Below, piece after piece: positions 26,580 to 35,706 of a stretch of 64,000 bases of DNA. The position numbers and the translations under genes were made by a program. This stretch comes from an uncultured Clostridia bacterium (GTDB lineage Bacteria > Bacillota > Clostridia > Lachnospirales > Lachnospiraceae): contig CALBKM010000011.1 in NCBI GenBank assembly GCA_937895705.1, positions 1 through 64,000 on the forward strand. The letters are read 5' to 3'. Below the pieces are notes generated by a model. It was not told where the DNA came from and did no database searches. It was given only the letters and a program-made list of their open reading frames with translations. Every line of letters begins with the position of its first letter. Position 1 is the stretch's first letter.

Positions 26580-27977
26580 ATGGATAAGCAGAAGTTTAAG
26601 CATAGATTGTGGCTGCGGATTGCAGTGTTGGTGAATTTTATATTGTTGACGGTTCCCTTTGCGGTTTGCTGGTACGGGTATTATGCCGGTCGTATTACGA
26701 TGGCGTATTATCGTTGGGGAAATGTCCTGGTGGTTGTTTTGTTTGCAGCGCTGTTTGTTATGTTCGGTCATACTTATGACGCTTTTTCCGTGTCATACAA
26801 TCAGATTCCCGAGATGGTCTACAGTCAAGGGATGGCAGTACTGTTTGCGGATACGGTTATGTATATCGTAATTTCGTTGTTGAGCTTGGGATTTGTGAAC
26901 GTGGTACCGTTACTGCTGGCGTTGGTTGCTCAGTTGTTGTTTGCGGTTTTATGGGCAGTATTAACCAGACGATTGTATTTTGCCACTTTTCCGCCGGAAA
27001 AGACTGCGGTAATTTATGAGGATGCGCAGGATATCGAAACTTTGATACGAAAGTCGGGCCTTGAAAAGAAGTTCGAAATCGTAAAGGCAGTTACGGCGAC
27101 GGAATGTGTAAGCTACGGTATGGATACGTTAAAGGATATTGAGACTGTATTTGTATGTGGTGTAGACAGCCGGACCCGCAATACAATTTTGAAGTTTTGT
27201 GTGGAACAGGATATCCGGATGTTTGTGTTGCCGAGAATCGGGGATGTGATTATGAGCGGAGCAAAGAAGCTTCATATGTTCCGTATGCCGTTTTTGCAGG
27301 TGGAACGCTATAATCCTCCGGTGGAATATTTGTTGTTTAAGCGTGCGTTTGATATTGTAGCGGCCGGAGTCGGGGTGATTGTATTCTCCCCGGTGATGCT
27401 GTTGACAGCGCTTGCGGTAAAGCTTTGTGACGGTGGGCGGGTATTTTATAAACAGCGTCGTTTAACAAAGGACGGAAAAGAGTTCATGATATTAAAATTC
27501 CGCAGTATGCGGGCAGATGCGGAGAAGGAAAGCGGCGCAAGATTGTCCAGCGGAGATGCGGATGAGCGAGTGACTGCCGTGGGCCGGTTTATTCGTAAAG
27601 TAAGGATAGATGAATTGCCGCAGTTGTTTAATGTTTTAAAGGGTGACATGTCGATTGTCGGTCCGAGACCGGAACGACCGGAGCTTGCTGCGCAGTATAT
27701 GGAGACTTTGCCGGAGTTTAAATTACGACTGCAGGCAAAGGCAGGACTGACCGGATATGCGCAGGTGTATGGGAAGTATAATACGACGCCCTATGATAAG
27801 TTACAGATGGATTTGATGTATATTTCCAATCCGAACATTATTGAAGATTTGCGAATTATTATGGCGACGATAAAGATTTTGTTTTTGCCGGAAAGTACGG
27901 AAGGTGTTGAGGAAGAAGTAATCGCGACAAAGGAAGAAGATGCCGTAGCAAAGGAAGCGGAAAAAAAGGAACCGTAG
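26580..27977 (+). CDS. Polyprenyl glycosylphosphotransferase (WcaJ/WbaP-like priming enzyme)
   Basis: 465 residues. Four membrane segments in the first ~130 residues, a Rossmann-like middle region, a fifth segment (AFDIVAAGVGVIVFSPVMLLT), then the catalytic bacterial sugar transferase domain: YKQRRLTKDGKEF, LKFRSMRADAE, VRIDELPQLFNVLKGDMS, IVGPRPERPE and AGLTGYAQVYGKYNTTPYDK. Transfers a sugar-1-phosphate to undecaprenyl phosphate. It is the second priming enzyme in the window; the Glu/Lys-rich tail after residue 440 is low complexity. Confidence 0.93.
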   Translation: MDKQKFKHRLWLRIAVLVNFILLTVPFAVCWYGYYAGRITMAYYRWGNVLVVVLFAALFVMFGHTYDAFSVSYNQIPEMVYSQGMAVLFADTVMYIVISLLSLGFVNVVPLLLALVAQLLFAVLWAVLTRRLYFATFPPEKTAVIYEDAQDIETLIRKSGLEKKFEIVKAVTATECVSYGMDTLKDIETVFVCGVDSRTRNTILKFCVEQDIRMFVLPRIGDVIMSGAKKLHMFRMPFLQVERYNPPVEYLLFKRAFDIVAAGVGVIVFSPVMLLTALAVKLCDGGRVFYKQRRLTKDGKEFMILKFRSMRADAEKESGARLSSGDADERVTAVGRFIRKVRIDELPQLFNVLKGDMSIVGPRPERPELAAQYMETLPEFKLRLQAKAGLTGYAQVYGKYNTTPYDKLQMDLMYISNPNIIEDLRIIMATIKILFLPESTEGVEEEVIATKEEDAVAKEAEKKEP

Positions 27978-27989
27978 AGGTGTAAGGTT

Positions 27990-29510
27990 ATGGAGAAGGA
28001 TAACAGAAAACAGGCCATCGTACTGGGATATGTTCATACGATTCTGCATACGGTAATCGGTATCGTATATGTGCCGATTTTGTTGGGCTGTCTCGGAGAA
28101 AGTGCATACGGCTTGTATCAGATGGCATCCTCGGTGATAGCGTATTTGACGATTATCGAATCCACCCTGTCCGCTTCTGTGTTGCGCCAGTATACTTTGT
28201 ATTTGGTCAAGGGAGACATGGACGGAACGGAACATGTACTTTATCTTTCACGTAAGATGTACCGCATTTTGTCGGGACTGATTGTCGGAGTCGCAATGGT
28301 GCTTGCAATAGGAATGTATTTCTTTTACAGAAACTCGTTGACGGCGCCGGAGTTAAGGGAGTTTTTCCTGATATACGGTATTCTGGTAATCAATATTTTG
28401 GTTTCTGTAAATAATTATACCTATCTGGCGTGTATCAATGCCCATCAGCGGTTTGTGTTTTTGAAGGTATTAAGTTTGATTGTTCTGATACTGCAGCCCC
28501 TCGGAGTTCTTGCATTGCTGCAGATTGTGCCGTATGCCACGGTGATTGTGGCAGTGGAGCTTTGTTTGAATGTGATTGTAGCCGTTGTGAGATATCGTTA
28601 CGCAAAAACAGAACTGAAGATAAAGGTGAGGAAGCACCCGGAGTACGGAGATGCTTTAATGAAGTCTATGTTGGTGTTTTCTGTCGGCACATTTTTGACT
28701 GTGGTAGCAGACCAGATATTTTGGAAAACGGATCAGATTATTTTGGGCAAAATGCAGGGTACCTCCGCAGTAGCGGTGTATTCGGTGGGAGTGCAGGTGT
28801 TTTACGCATTTATGGCACTTTCTTCCGGTGTCGGTGGCGTGTTATTGCCGACGATAGTGTCAAAGATAGAAAAGGAAGGTATGGCAGAGGTTGACGCGTT
28901 TTTTCGAAAGGTGGGCCGAATTCAGGGGTATATATTGGGCCTTATGTTAACCGGTTTTACTGTATTAGGCAGAAAGTTCATGTTGCTTTGGGTCGGAGAA
29001 GGTTATGAAGAAGCATATGTTGTTGCTGTTATGTTGATGTTCGCATATGCAATTGATATCATTCAGGGAACGGTAGGGATTTCAGTGTTGCAGGTGTTAA
29101 ATAAGTATTCGTTCCGGGCAAAGTGTATGTTTACGATTGCGCTTATTAATATTGCTCTTACGGTAGCGGCAGTAAAGGTTTGGGGACTTGTGGGTGCGGC
29201 TGCGGCAACGGCAGTATCGATGTTGATCGGTTCCGGGCTGATTATGAATGTGTATTATCACAAAGTGATCGGATTGAAGATCGGGCTGTTTTGGAAGGAT
29301 ATGGTAAAAATATTTTTGCTTTGGGGGATATGTATCGGGATAGGATACGGCGTTTCGTTCCTTTCCTTGAATCATCTGTGGATTGACTTTTTGTTACAAG
29401 GGATTCTCTTTGTGGTGATTTATGCGGGACTGGCGTATTTCTTTGTGATGAATGAAAACGAGAAAGACCGGGTACATGCACTGGTACGAAGGTTGAAGTG
29501 TAAGAAGTAG
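27990..29510 (+). CDS. Second oligosaccharide flippase (MOP superfamily, Wzx-like)
   Basis: 506 residues with about 14 hydrophobic segments (LGYVHTILHTVIGIVYVPIL, AVYSVGVQVFYAFMALSSG, AYAIDIIQGTVGISVLQV). The MOP exporter plan fits a Wzx flippase for the glycan made by the following glycosyltransferases. 12 bases from the priming gene, so co-transcribed. Confidence 0.87.
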   Translation: MEKDNRKQAIVLGYVHTILHTVIGIVYVPILLGCLGESAYGLYQMASSVIAYLTIIESTLSASVLRQYTLYLVKGDMDGTEHVLYLSRKMYRILSGLIVGVAMVLAIGMYFFYRNSLTAPELREFFLIYGILVINILVSVNNYTYLACINAHQRFVFLKVLSLIVLILQPLGVLALLQIVPYATVIVAVELCLNVIVAVVRYRYAKTELKIKVRKHPEYGDALMKSMLVFSVGTFLTVVADQIFWKTDQIILGKMQGTSAVAVYSVGVQVFYAFMALSSGVGGVLLPTIVSKIEKEGMAEVDAFFRKVGRIQGYILGLMLTGFTVLGRKFMLLWVGEGYEEAYVVAVMLMFAYAIDIIQGTVGISVLQVLNKYSFRAKCMFTIALINIALTVAAVKVWGLVGAAAATAVSMLIGSGLIMNVYYHKVIGLKIGLFWKDMVKIFLLWGICIGIGYGVSFLSLNHLWIDFLLQGILFVVIYAGLAYFFVMNENEKDRVHALVRRLKCKK

Positions 29511-29555
29511 AGTGGTTGTATTTCGGAGACCGCAATGTGTGAGGAGTACAAAAGG

Positions 29556-30689
29556 ATGAAAAAGGTTTTATTTGTTGCAACGGTAGTTAAGACACATATA
29601 ATGGAGTTTCATGTACCGTATTTGCGGATGTTGAAGGAGATGGGCTGGGAAACGGCAGTAGCGGCCCGGAATGATTATGAGAATCCGGAAGATTGTGTGA
29701 TCCCGTATTGTGATGTATTTTATAATATTCCCTTTGAACGTTCTCCGTTACATACAAGCAATCGAAAGGCGTATAAGGAGTTGAAGAACGTTATTGAGGA
29801 CGGCGAATACGATTTGATTCACTGTCATACGCCGGTAGGTGCTATGCTGGCACGATTGGCGGCGAGAAGGAGTCGTAAAAGAGGAACCAAGGTTATTTAT
29901 ACGGCGCACGGGTTTCATTTTTTTCAAGGGGCGCCTTTAAAAAATTGGTTGTTGTATTATCCGGCGGAACGCTTTTTAGCAAGGTATACGGATGTTCTTG
30001 TGACCATTAATCGAGAGGATTTTGAGCGGGCAAAGAGGTTCCGAACCGGGAAAACGGTTTATATTCCGGGAGTGGGTATTGATACCCGGCGTTTTTCTGT
30101 TTCAGAGGAGCGCGGAAGAGAGAAACGCAAAGAACTCGGAATAAAAAAAGAGGAGTTTGTGCTTCTTTCGGTAGGAGAGTTGAACGAGAATAAAAATCAT
30201 ATGCTTATATTGCAAGCACTGAAGCACCTTAAGGAACAAGGAGTACTTGAGGGAATACGGTATTTGCTTTGCGGTAGCGGAGGCTCGGAGGCGCAATTAA
30301 AGGACATGGTGATGAGGTCGGGACTTTCGGAGTGTGTAACGTTTTTGGGGTATCGGTCAGATATTCCCGAGATTTGCGGTGCCGGTGATTTGTTTTTGTT
30401 TATGTCCCTACGAGAGGGGCTTCCGGTGGCGTTGATGGAAGCCATGGCCGGCGGACTTCCTGTGGTATGTTCCGACATACGAGGGAACCGGGATTTGGTG
30501 GAAAACGGTGTGAACGGCTTTTTTGCGGAAATGAATGCGGAAGATGTGGCAACAATGATTTGTAAGCTACGGGAAAACGAGTCGTTGCGGAAGTCATTGG
30601 GAAGTAATGCAAAACAGCAGATAAAGCAGTTTGAGTTATGTAACGTGTTGGAAATGATGAAAGAGATTTATGTGAACGAAGCAACTTGA
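29556..30689 (+). CDS. Glycosyltransferase family 4
   Basis: 377 residues: KKVLFVATVVKTHIMEFHVP at the start, YDLIHCHTPVGAMLARLA, IYTAHGFHFF, PGVGIDTRRF, and the donor motif E-G-L-P-V-A-L-M-E-A. The HGFHFF motif is typical of EpsD/TuaC-type enzymes. GAGGAG lies 10 nt before ATG 29556; an upstream in-frame ATG at 29535 also has GGAG and would add seven residues, so the start is uncertain. Confidence 0.92.
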   Translation: MKKVLFVATVVKTHIMEFHVPYLRMLKEMGWETAVAARNDYENPEDCVIPYCDVFYNIPFERSPLHTSNRKAYKELKNVIEDGEYDLIHCHTPVGAMLARLAARRSRKRGTKVIYTAHGFHFFQGAPLKNWLLYYPAERFLARYTDVLVTINREDFERAKRFRTGKTVYIPGVGIDTRRFSVSEERGREKRKELGIKKEEFVLLSVGELNENKNHMLILQALKHLKEQGVLEGIRYLLCGSGGSEAQLKDMVMRSGLSECVTFLGYRSDIPEICGAGDLFLFMSLREGLPVALMEAMAGGLPVVCSDIRGNRDLVENGVNGFFAEMNAEDVATMICKLRENESLRKSLGSNAKQQIKQFELCNVLEMMKEIYVNEAT

Positions 30690-30704
30690 ATTAGGGAGAA
30701 CGGT

Positions 30705-31832
30705 ATGCGTATAGTGATGATTCGGTCAAATCCGGTGCGTCCGGATTCGCGTGTAGAAAAAGAAGCTGTTTCGCTGGTGGCGGGAGGTCACAAGGTGACG
30801 ATTCTTTGTTGGGACAGAGACAGTAATCATAAAGCGACGTACGAAACCATAGAGGTAACCGGGATAGAGATACCGATTGTGCGTATCGGCTATAAGGCGG
30901 AATTCGGTGCGGGGAAAAAGAGCCTTGTTCCTTTTATCAAATATCAGATGGCAATGATAGGTTGGTTAATAAAGAATCGAAAACAATATGATGTGATACA
31001 TGCGTGTGATTTTGATATGGCTTGCTTTTCTTCTGTTGTGGCAAGGGTTTATAAGAAAAAATTCGTGTTTGATATTTTTGACTTTGTGGCAGGAGAGCCG
31101 AAAAATGTGTTTCAGCGTTTGGTTAAAAAAAGACAGTTTCGAATTATCAATAAAGCAGACGGAACTATTATTTGTACTGAGGACAGGAAACGTCAGATCG
31201 CAGGTGCAAAACCGCGAAGGTTGGAAGTGATTCACAACGCCCCGTTTGAAGAACAGATGAAACGGGAACGCAAGCCGTTTCGTAAGAACGCAGATAAAAT
31301 AGCGGTGGCTTATGTCGGAATTTTGCAGGATTACAGACTGCTGAAGGAAATCGGAGCTTATTTTGAAAAACATCCTGAGTATGAATGGCATGTGGGAGGC
31401 TTCGGAAAGTACCGCGAATATTTTGAGGACTTAGATAAAAAGAATGATAATATATTCTTTTACGGGCGAATTCCTTATGAAGATACTTTGGCATTGGAAG
31501 CAGAGTGCGATATTATGCTTGCCGTGTATGACCCGGCTATTGAAAACCACAGGTTTGCGGCACCGAATAAGTTTTATGAGGCGTTGATGCTGGGAAAGCC
31601 GGTAATGATGGTAAAGGGGACGGGGATGTCGGAAGTTGTTGAGAAAGAAGGAATCGGTTGCCTGATTGAGTACAGTGAAAACGGGTTTTCCGAAGGTCTG
31701 CATGATTTGGTAAGAGAAAGAGAACGATGGAACGAGATGAAGAAAAAAATGCAATCGTTGTATCGGGCAGAATATAGCTGGGACCGAATGAAAGGACGTC
31801 TGTTAAAGTTGTATGATGAAATAGAAGAATAA
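30705..31832 (+). CDS. Glycosyltransferase family 4
   Basis: 375 residues, GT-B fold: RIVMIRSNPVRPDSRVEKEA (start), YDVIHACDFDMACFS, FDIFDFVAGEP, NAPFEEQM, and NKFYEALMLGKPVMMV in the donor site. The opening SNPVRPDSRVEKEA is characteristic of a capsule-associated subgroup. Acts in the cytoplasm on the lipid-linked oligosaccharide. Confidence 0.88.
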   Translation: MRIVMIRSNPVRPDSRVEKEAVSLVAGGHKVTILCWDRDSNHKATYETIEVTGIEIPIVRIGYKAEFGAGKKSLVPFIKYQMAMIGWLIKNRKQYDVIHACDFDMACFSSVVARVYKKKFVFDIFDFVAGEPKNVFQRLVKKRQFRIINKADGTIICTEDRKRQIAGAKPRRLEVIHNAPFEEQMKRERKPFRKNADKIAVAYVGILQDYRLLKEIGAYFEKHPEYEWHVGGFGKYREYFEDLDKKNDNIFFYGRIPYEDTLALEAECDIMLAVYDPAIENHRFAAPNKFYEALMLGKPVMMVKGTGMSEVVEKEGIGCLIEYSENGFSEGLHDLVRERERWNEMKKKMQSLYRAEYSWDRMKGRLLKLYDEIEE

Positions 31833-31855
31833 AGTGTGTGATGGCGGAGGTTGCA

Positions 31856-32986
31856 ATGAAAAAACTGCTTATTGTTAATGATAATCTGGAATTGGGCGGG
31901 ATACAAAAAGCGTTAATCAATCTGCTGAAAGCCATGAATAAGGAGTATGAAATTACGCTTCTTTTGCTGCATAGTAGCGGGGCGTTGCTTGCAGAGGTTC
32001 CGGAAAATGTTCAGGTACTTTCTGCTAATAGATGGTTAGGTGTTTTGGGGGCCCACCGCAGCAGATTAAAGAGAAAGAAAATTGAATATTTGTGGAAGGG
32101 ATTTCTTTGTGTCCTGGCAAAAATTGTATCAAAGAGTTTCGCTGTAAAGGTTGCGGGGCTGTTCCAAAGAAAGATTACCGGATATGATACGGCTATTTCC
32201 TTCTCGCATGCCAGCTGTGAACCGATGCTTACCAGTTGTTGCGCAGAGTTTGTTTTGGGAAAGGTTGATGCAAAGACAAAGATTTGTTTTATACATTGCG
32301 ATTATTCTTATGAAAGCAATCATAGCCAATATACAAATCGCTTGTATTCAAGGTTTAGCAGAATTGCGTGCTGCTCGGAGTCGGTTAGGAGACGGTTTTT
32401 GGAAGTGATTCCGCATATGGAAGGAAAAACCTATGCGGTTCGGAATTTTTTTGATAGATCATTCGGTGATGATGAAAGCAGTTATGAATACGATCAGGAT
32501 TTTATTAATATAGTTTCCGTTGCCCGGATGACAGAAGAAAAGGGACTGGAACGTGCGGTACAAGCTGTGGCATCCTGCGGAAGAAGTGATATTCGTTATT
32601 ATATTGTGGGAGACGGACCGGAAAGAGAGAATATTGAGAATGCGATTAAGAAAGGCGGAGTGCAGGAAAGCGTTTTTTTGCTTGGTAGCTCCGATGTGCC
32701 CGCGAGATATATGAAAAAGGCGGATTATTTGTTTGTGCCTTCTTTTCACGAGGCGGCACCGATGGTTTTCGATGAGGCTAAATTGTTGGGAACTTGTGTG
32801 CTGACAACGGATACAACTTCTGCGAAGGAGATGATAGCAAGGGAGGATGGTTTTATTTGTGAAAACAGTAATGAGGGACTGGTACAGATGTTGCGTAGGA
32901 TAGAAAAAGCAGATAAGAAAGCGAAAACAGAAGTTACGAATGACTTACAAAGAAAACAGTTTATCAAGTTATTGGAGGAAAAATGA
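31856..32986 (+). CDS. Glycosyltransferase family 4
   Basis: 376 residues: KKLLIVNDNLELGGIQKALIN at the start, ICFIHCDYSYE, RNFFDRSF, IVSVARMTEEKGLERAV, YYIVGDGPERENIENAI, and SFHEAAPMVFDEAKLLGT as the donor motif. GGCGGAGG lies 5 nt before ATG 31856; upstream in-frame starts at 31838/31841 lie ahead of that site. Ends in a 4-base overlap (ATGA) with the next gene. Confidence 0.9.
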   Translation: MKKLLIVNDNLELGGIQKALINLLKAMNKEYEITLLLLHSSGALLAEVPENVQVLSANRWLGVLGAHRSRLKRKKIEYLWKGFLCVLAKIVSKSFAVKVAGLFQRKITGYDTAISFSHASCEPMLTSCCAEFVLGKVDAKTKICFIHCDYSYESNHSQYTNRLYSRFSRIACCSESVRRRFLEVIPHMEGKTYAVRNFFDRSFGDDESSYEYDQDFINIVSVARMTEEKGLERAVQAVASCGRSDIRYYIVGDGPERENIENAIKKGGVQESVFLLGSSDVPARYMKKADYLFVPSFHEAAPMVFDEAKLLGTCVLTTDTTSAKEMIAREDGFICENSNEGLVQMLRRIEKADKKAKTEVTNDLQRKQFIKLLEEK

Positions 32987-33705
32987 TACCTAAGGTGATT
33001 CATTATTGTTGGTTTGGGAAGAATCCGTTACCCAAAATGGCGCAGAAGTGTATAAAGAGTTGGAAAAAGTACTGCCCGGATTATGAAATTGTTGAGTGGA
33101 ATGAGGACAATTTCGATATTAATTGTTGTGCTTATGTGAAAGAGGCTTATGAGGAAAAAAAGTGGGCATTTGTAAGTGATGTTGCAAGGTTGTATGTGCT
33201 TGTTAAGCATGGAGGGGTTTACATGGATACAGATGTTGAATTACTAAAATCCATCGATCCGTTTCTTTCATATGAGGCATTTTCCGGATTTGAATCTTCG
33301 GGGCAGATACCTACCGGAATTATGGCTTCGGAGAAAGAGCAAGTATTGTTTCGGGAACTTTTACAAGATTATGACGGGATACATTTTCGGAAGGATGACG
33401 GAACGCTGGATTTAACAACTAATGTGCATAGAATAACAAATACTTGTCTGAAGTACGGGTTGACTTTGGATAATGAAAAACAGACAGTACAAGGATTTAC
33501 TTTTTTTCCGATGGATTTCTTCTGCCCTAAAGATGCAACAACACGCGAATTGAACCTTACAAAGAATTCTGTGGCCATTCATCATTTTGACGGAAGCTGG
33601 ATGACATCAGACAGGAAATTGGTTAAGAATATTACGGAGATGTTTGGTTATCGTTTTACAAGTTTGTTAATAAAGATAAAGCATATATTTAAGAGGGGGA
33701 AATAA
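32983..33705 (+). CDS. GT32-type glycosyltransferase (OCH1-like, DXD motif)
   Basis: 240 residues: IPKVIHYCWFGKNPLPKMA, SWKKYCPDYEIVEWNEDNFD, DVARLYVLVKHGGVYMDTDVE with the metal-binding D-T-D. This is the small capsular GT32 layout. It shares its ends with both neighbours (ATGA overlap upstream, TAATG junction downstream). Donor sugar unknown. Confidence 0.92.
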   Translation: MIPKVIHYCWFGKNPLPKMAQKCIKSWKKYCPDYEIVEWNEDNFDINCCAYVKEAYEEKKWAFVSDVARLYVLVKHGGVYMDTDVELLKSIDPFLSYEAFSGFESSGQIPTGIMASEKEQVLFRELLQDYDGIHFRKDDGTLDLTTNVHRITNTCLKYGLTLDNEKQTVQGFTFFPMDFFCPKDATTRELNLTKNSVAIHHFDGSWMTSDRKLVKNITEMFGYRFTSLLIKIKHIFKRGK

Positions 33706-34628
33706 TGAAGCTGCTAACGGTGTTTACACCTACATACAACAGAGGCTATTGCTTAAGAAATCTGTATGAGAGCTTAAAAAGACAAACCAGTAATAATTTC
33801 TTATGGTTAGTGATAGATGACGGTTCAAACGACAATACAAAAGAGTTGTGTCTTGAGTTTCAAAAAGAAAATAGGGTAGAGATGGTGTATTACTACCAAC
33901 AGAACGGCGGAAAACATGTGGCGCATAATAAGGCGGTAGAGATTTGCCAAACAGAGTTATTTTTGTGTGTTGACTCGGATGACATATTATCGGACCAAGC
34001 GGTTGAAACGATAGAAAAAGCATATAAAACAATAGAGACCGAGCACATTTTAGGCATGTATATGAGAAAAGAATTAAAAAACGGCGAAAATGTAGCGAAA
34101 GCTTATCCGGACGGCATTAGCCGTGTCGGAATAACGGATTTGTATCATAGCTACGATTTTCAAGGTGATACGGCGATTGTACTAAGGACTTCATTGATAA
34201 AGAATTATTCTTTTCCGGTATATCAAGAAGAACGTTTTGTTTCGGAAATTGTATTTTACAATCAATTGAATTCCATAGCTCCGATGGTGTTGTTTGAGAA
34301 CCCGATATATATCTGTGAATATTTGGAAGACGGTTATACTTATAATACGGAAAGATTGATGATCAGGAACCCATATGGGTCTGCAACCGCGAATCTTTCA
34401 GAGGCGGTATATGGGAAAAAAATAGTATACAGAATAAAGAACTATGCACAGTATTTAGCATTTATTCGGTTGTTTCAAATGGATAGAGCCAGGATAGATA
34501 TCGGAAAAATTCCTAATGCCTTTATTCGTATTGCTGCATACGGTATCAGAAAGCATTATGTCAGATTATTTGAAAGGATACGGAGTAAATATGAAAACGA
34601 TAATGTTGGTATTCGGCACAAGACCTGA
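33705..34628 (+). CDS. Glycosyltransferase family 2
   Basis: 307 residues: LLTVFTPTYNRGYCLRNLYESL, VIDDGSNDNTKELC, GGKHVAHNKAVE and CVDSDDIL as the metal motif. The ATG overlaps the preceding stop by one base (TAATG), so the two are translated together. The 3' end overlaps wecB. Confidence 0.92.
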   Translation: MKLLTVFTPTYNRGYCLRNLYESLKRQTSNNFLWLVIDDGSNDNTKELCLEFQKENRVEMVYYYQQNGGKHVAHNKAVEICQTELFLCVDSDDILSDQAVETIEKAYKTIETEHILGMYMRKELKNGENVAKAYPDGISRVGITDLYHSYDFQGDTAIVLRTSLIKNYSFPVYQEERFVSEIVFYNQLNSIAPMVLFENPIYICEYLEDGYTYNTERLMIRNPYGSATANLSEAVYGKKIVYRIKNYAQYLAFIRLFQMDRARIDIGKIPNAFIRIAAYGIRKHYVRLFERIRSKYENDNVGIRHKT

Positions 34629-35706
34629 AGCAATTAAAATGTGTCCGCTTGTAAATGAATTAAAATCAAGGGATGGAATTTGTACGGTTGTTTGTGTAAC
34701 AGGTCAGCATCGTCAGATGTTGGATCAGGTATTGGATGCATTCGGGGTTGTTCCGGATTATGATTTGTCCATTATGAAGGACAAGCAGACCTTGTTCGAT
34801 ATTACCACAAGTATTTTAAACGGTATCGGAACTGTATTGGATGAAGTAAAGCCGGATGTGGTTTTGGTTCATGGAGATACGTCTACGACGTTTGTGACCG
34901 CGCTTGCATGCTTTTATAAGCAGATTCCGGTTGGCCATGTAGAGGCAGGTCTTCGTACATACAATATTTACAGCCCATATCCGGAGGAGTTTAATCGTCA
35001 GGCGGTTTCGATTATTTCTAAGTATAATTTTGCTCCGACGGAGCTTTCTAAGGAGAATCTGCTTCGTGAGGGAAAGGAAAAAAGCAGTATTTTTGTTACC
35101 GGTAATACTGCAATCGATGCACTTAAAACAACGGTACGTGAGACTTACAGTCATCCGGAGCTTGTGTGGGCAGAAGGAAGTCGTCTTATTTTGATTACGG
35201 CGCATCGTCGCGAAAATCTTGGCGTGCCGATGCATAATATGTTCCGTGCAATTCGTCGTGTGATGGAAGAACATCCGGATGTTAAGGCAATTTATCCGAT
35301 TCATATGAATCCGATAGTGCGTGCAGCCGCGGAGGAAGAGCTGGGCGATTGTGAAAGAATCCATATTATTGAACCTTTGGAGGTTTTGGATTTTCATAAC
35401 TTTCTGGCGCGTAGTTTTTTGATTTTGACAGACAGTGGCGGAATTCAAGAGGAGGCCCCTTCCCTGGGTAAACCGGTGCTTGTGATGAGGGATACAACAG
35501 AGCGTCCGGAGGGAGTTGCTGCAGGGACGTTAATACTTGTAGGAACAGAAGAAGCATCGATTTATCAGAATTTCAAGAGTTTATTGGAAGATAAGAAGCT
35601 TTATGAAAAAATGGCTAAGGCAAGCAATCCTTACGGGGATGGATCGGCAAGTAAACGGATTGCGGATATTTTGGAACAAGAGATAGATGAGGAGGACATA
35701 TCATGA
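34591..35706 (+). CDS. wecB: UDP-N-acetylglucosamine 2-epimerase (non-hydrolysing)
   Basis: 371 residues. Interconverts UDP-GlcNAc and UDP-ManNAc. Signatures: GTRPEAIKMCPLVNEL, TGQHRQMLD, VHGDTSTTF, GHVEAGLRTYN, PYPEEFNRQ, VTGNTAIDAL, ITAHRRENLG and DSGGIQEEAPSLGKPVL. CGGAG lies 5 nt before ATG 34591; the frame extends to 34516 inside the previous gene but family homology begins here. Overlaps galE by 4 bases. UDP-ManNAc may be oxidised by the ugd-type dehydrogenase downstream. Confidence 0.96.
   Translation: MKTIMLVFGTRPEAIKMCPLVNELKSRDGICTVVCVTGQHRQMLDQVLDAFGVVPDYDLSIMKDKQTLFDITTSILNGIGTVLDEVKPDVVLVHGDTSTTFVTALACFYKQIPVGHVEAGLRTYNIYSPYPEEFNRQAVSIISKYNFAPTELSKENLLREGKEKSSIFVTGNTAIDALKTTVRETYSHPELVWAEGSRLILITAHRRENLGVPMHNMFRAIRRVMEEHPDVKAIYPIHMNPIVRAAAEEELGDCERIHIIEPLEVLDFHNFLARSFLILTDSGGIQEEAPSLGKPVLVMRDTTERPEGVAAGTLILVGTEEASIYQNFKSLLEDKKLYEKMAKASNPYGDGSASKRIADILEQEIDEEDIS

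Noticed and set aside
34816..35448. Long - strand frame of 210 residues inside wecB
   Set aside because: It is a shadow of the strongly conserved wecB frame, with His/Asn/Arg-rich low-quality sequence.
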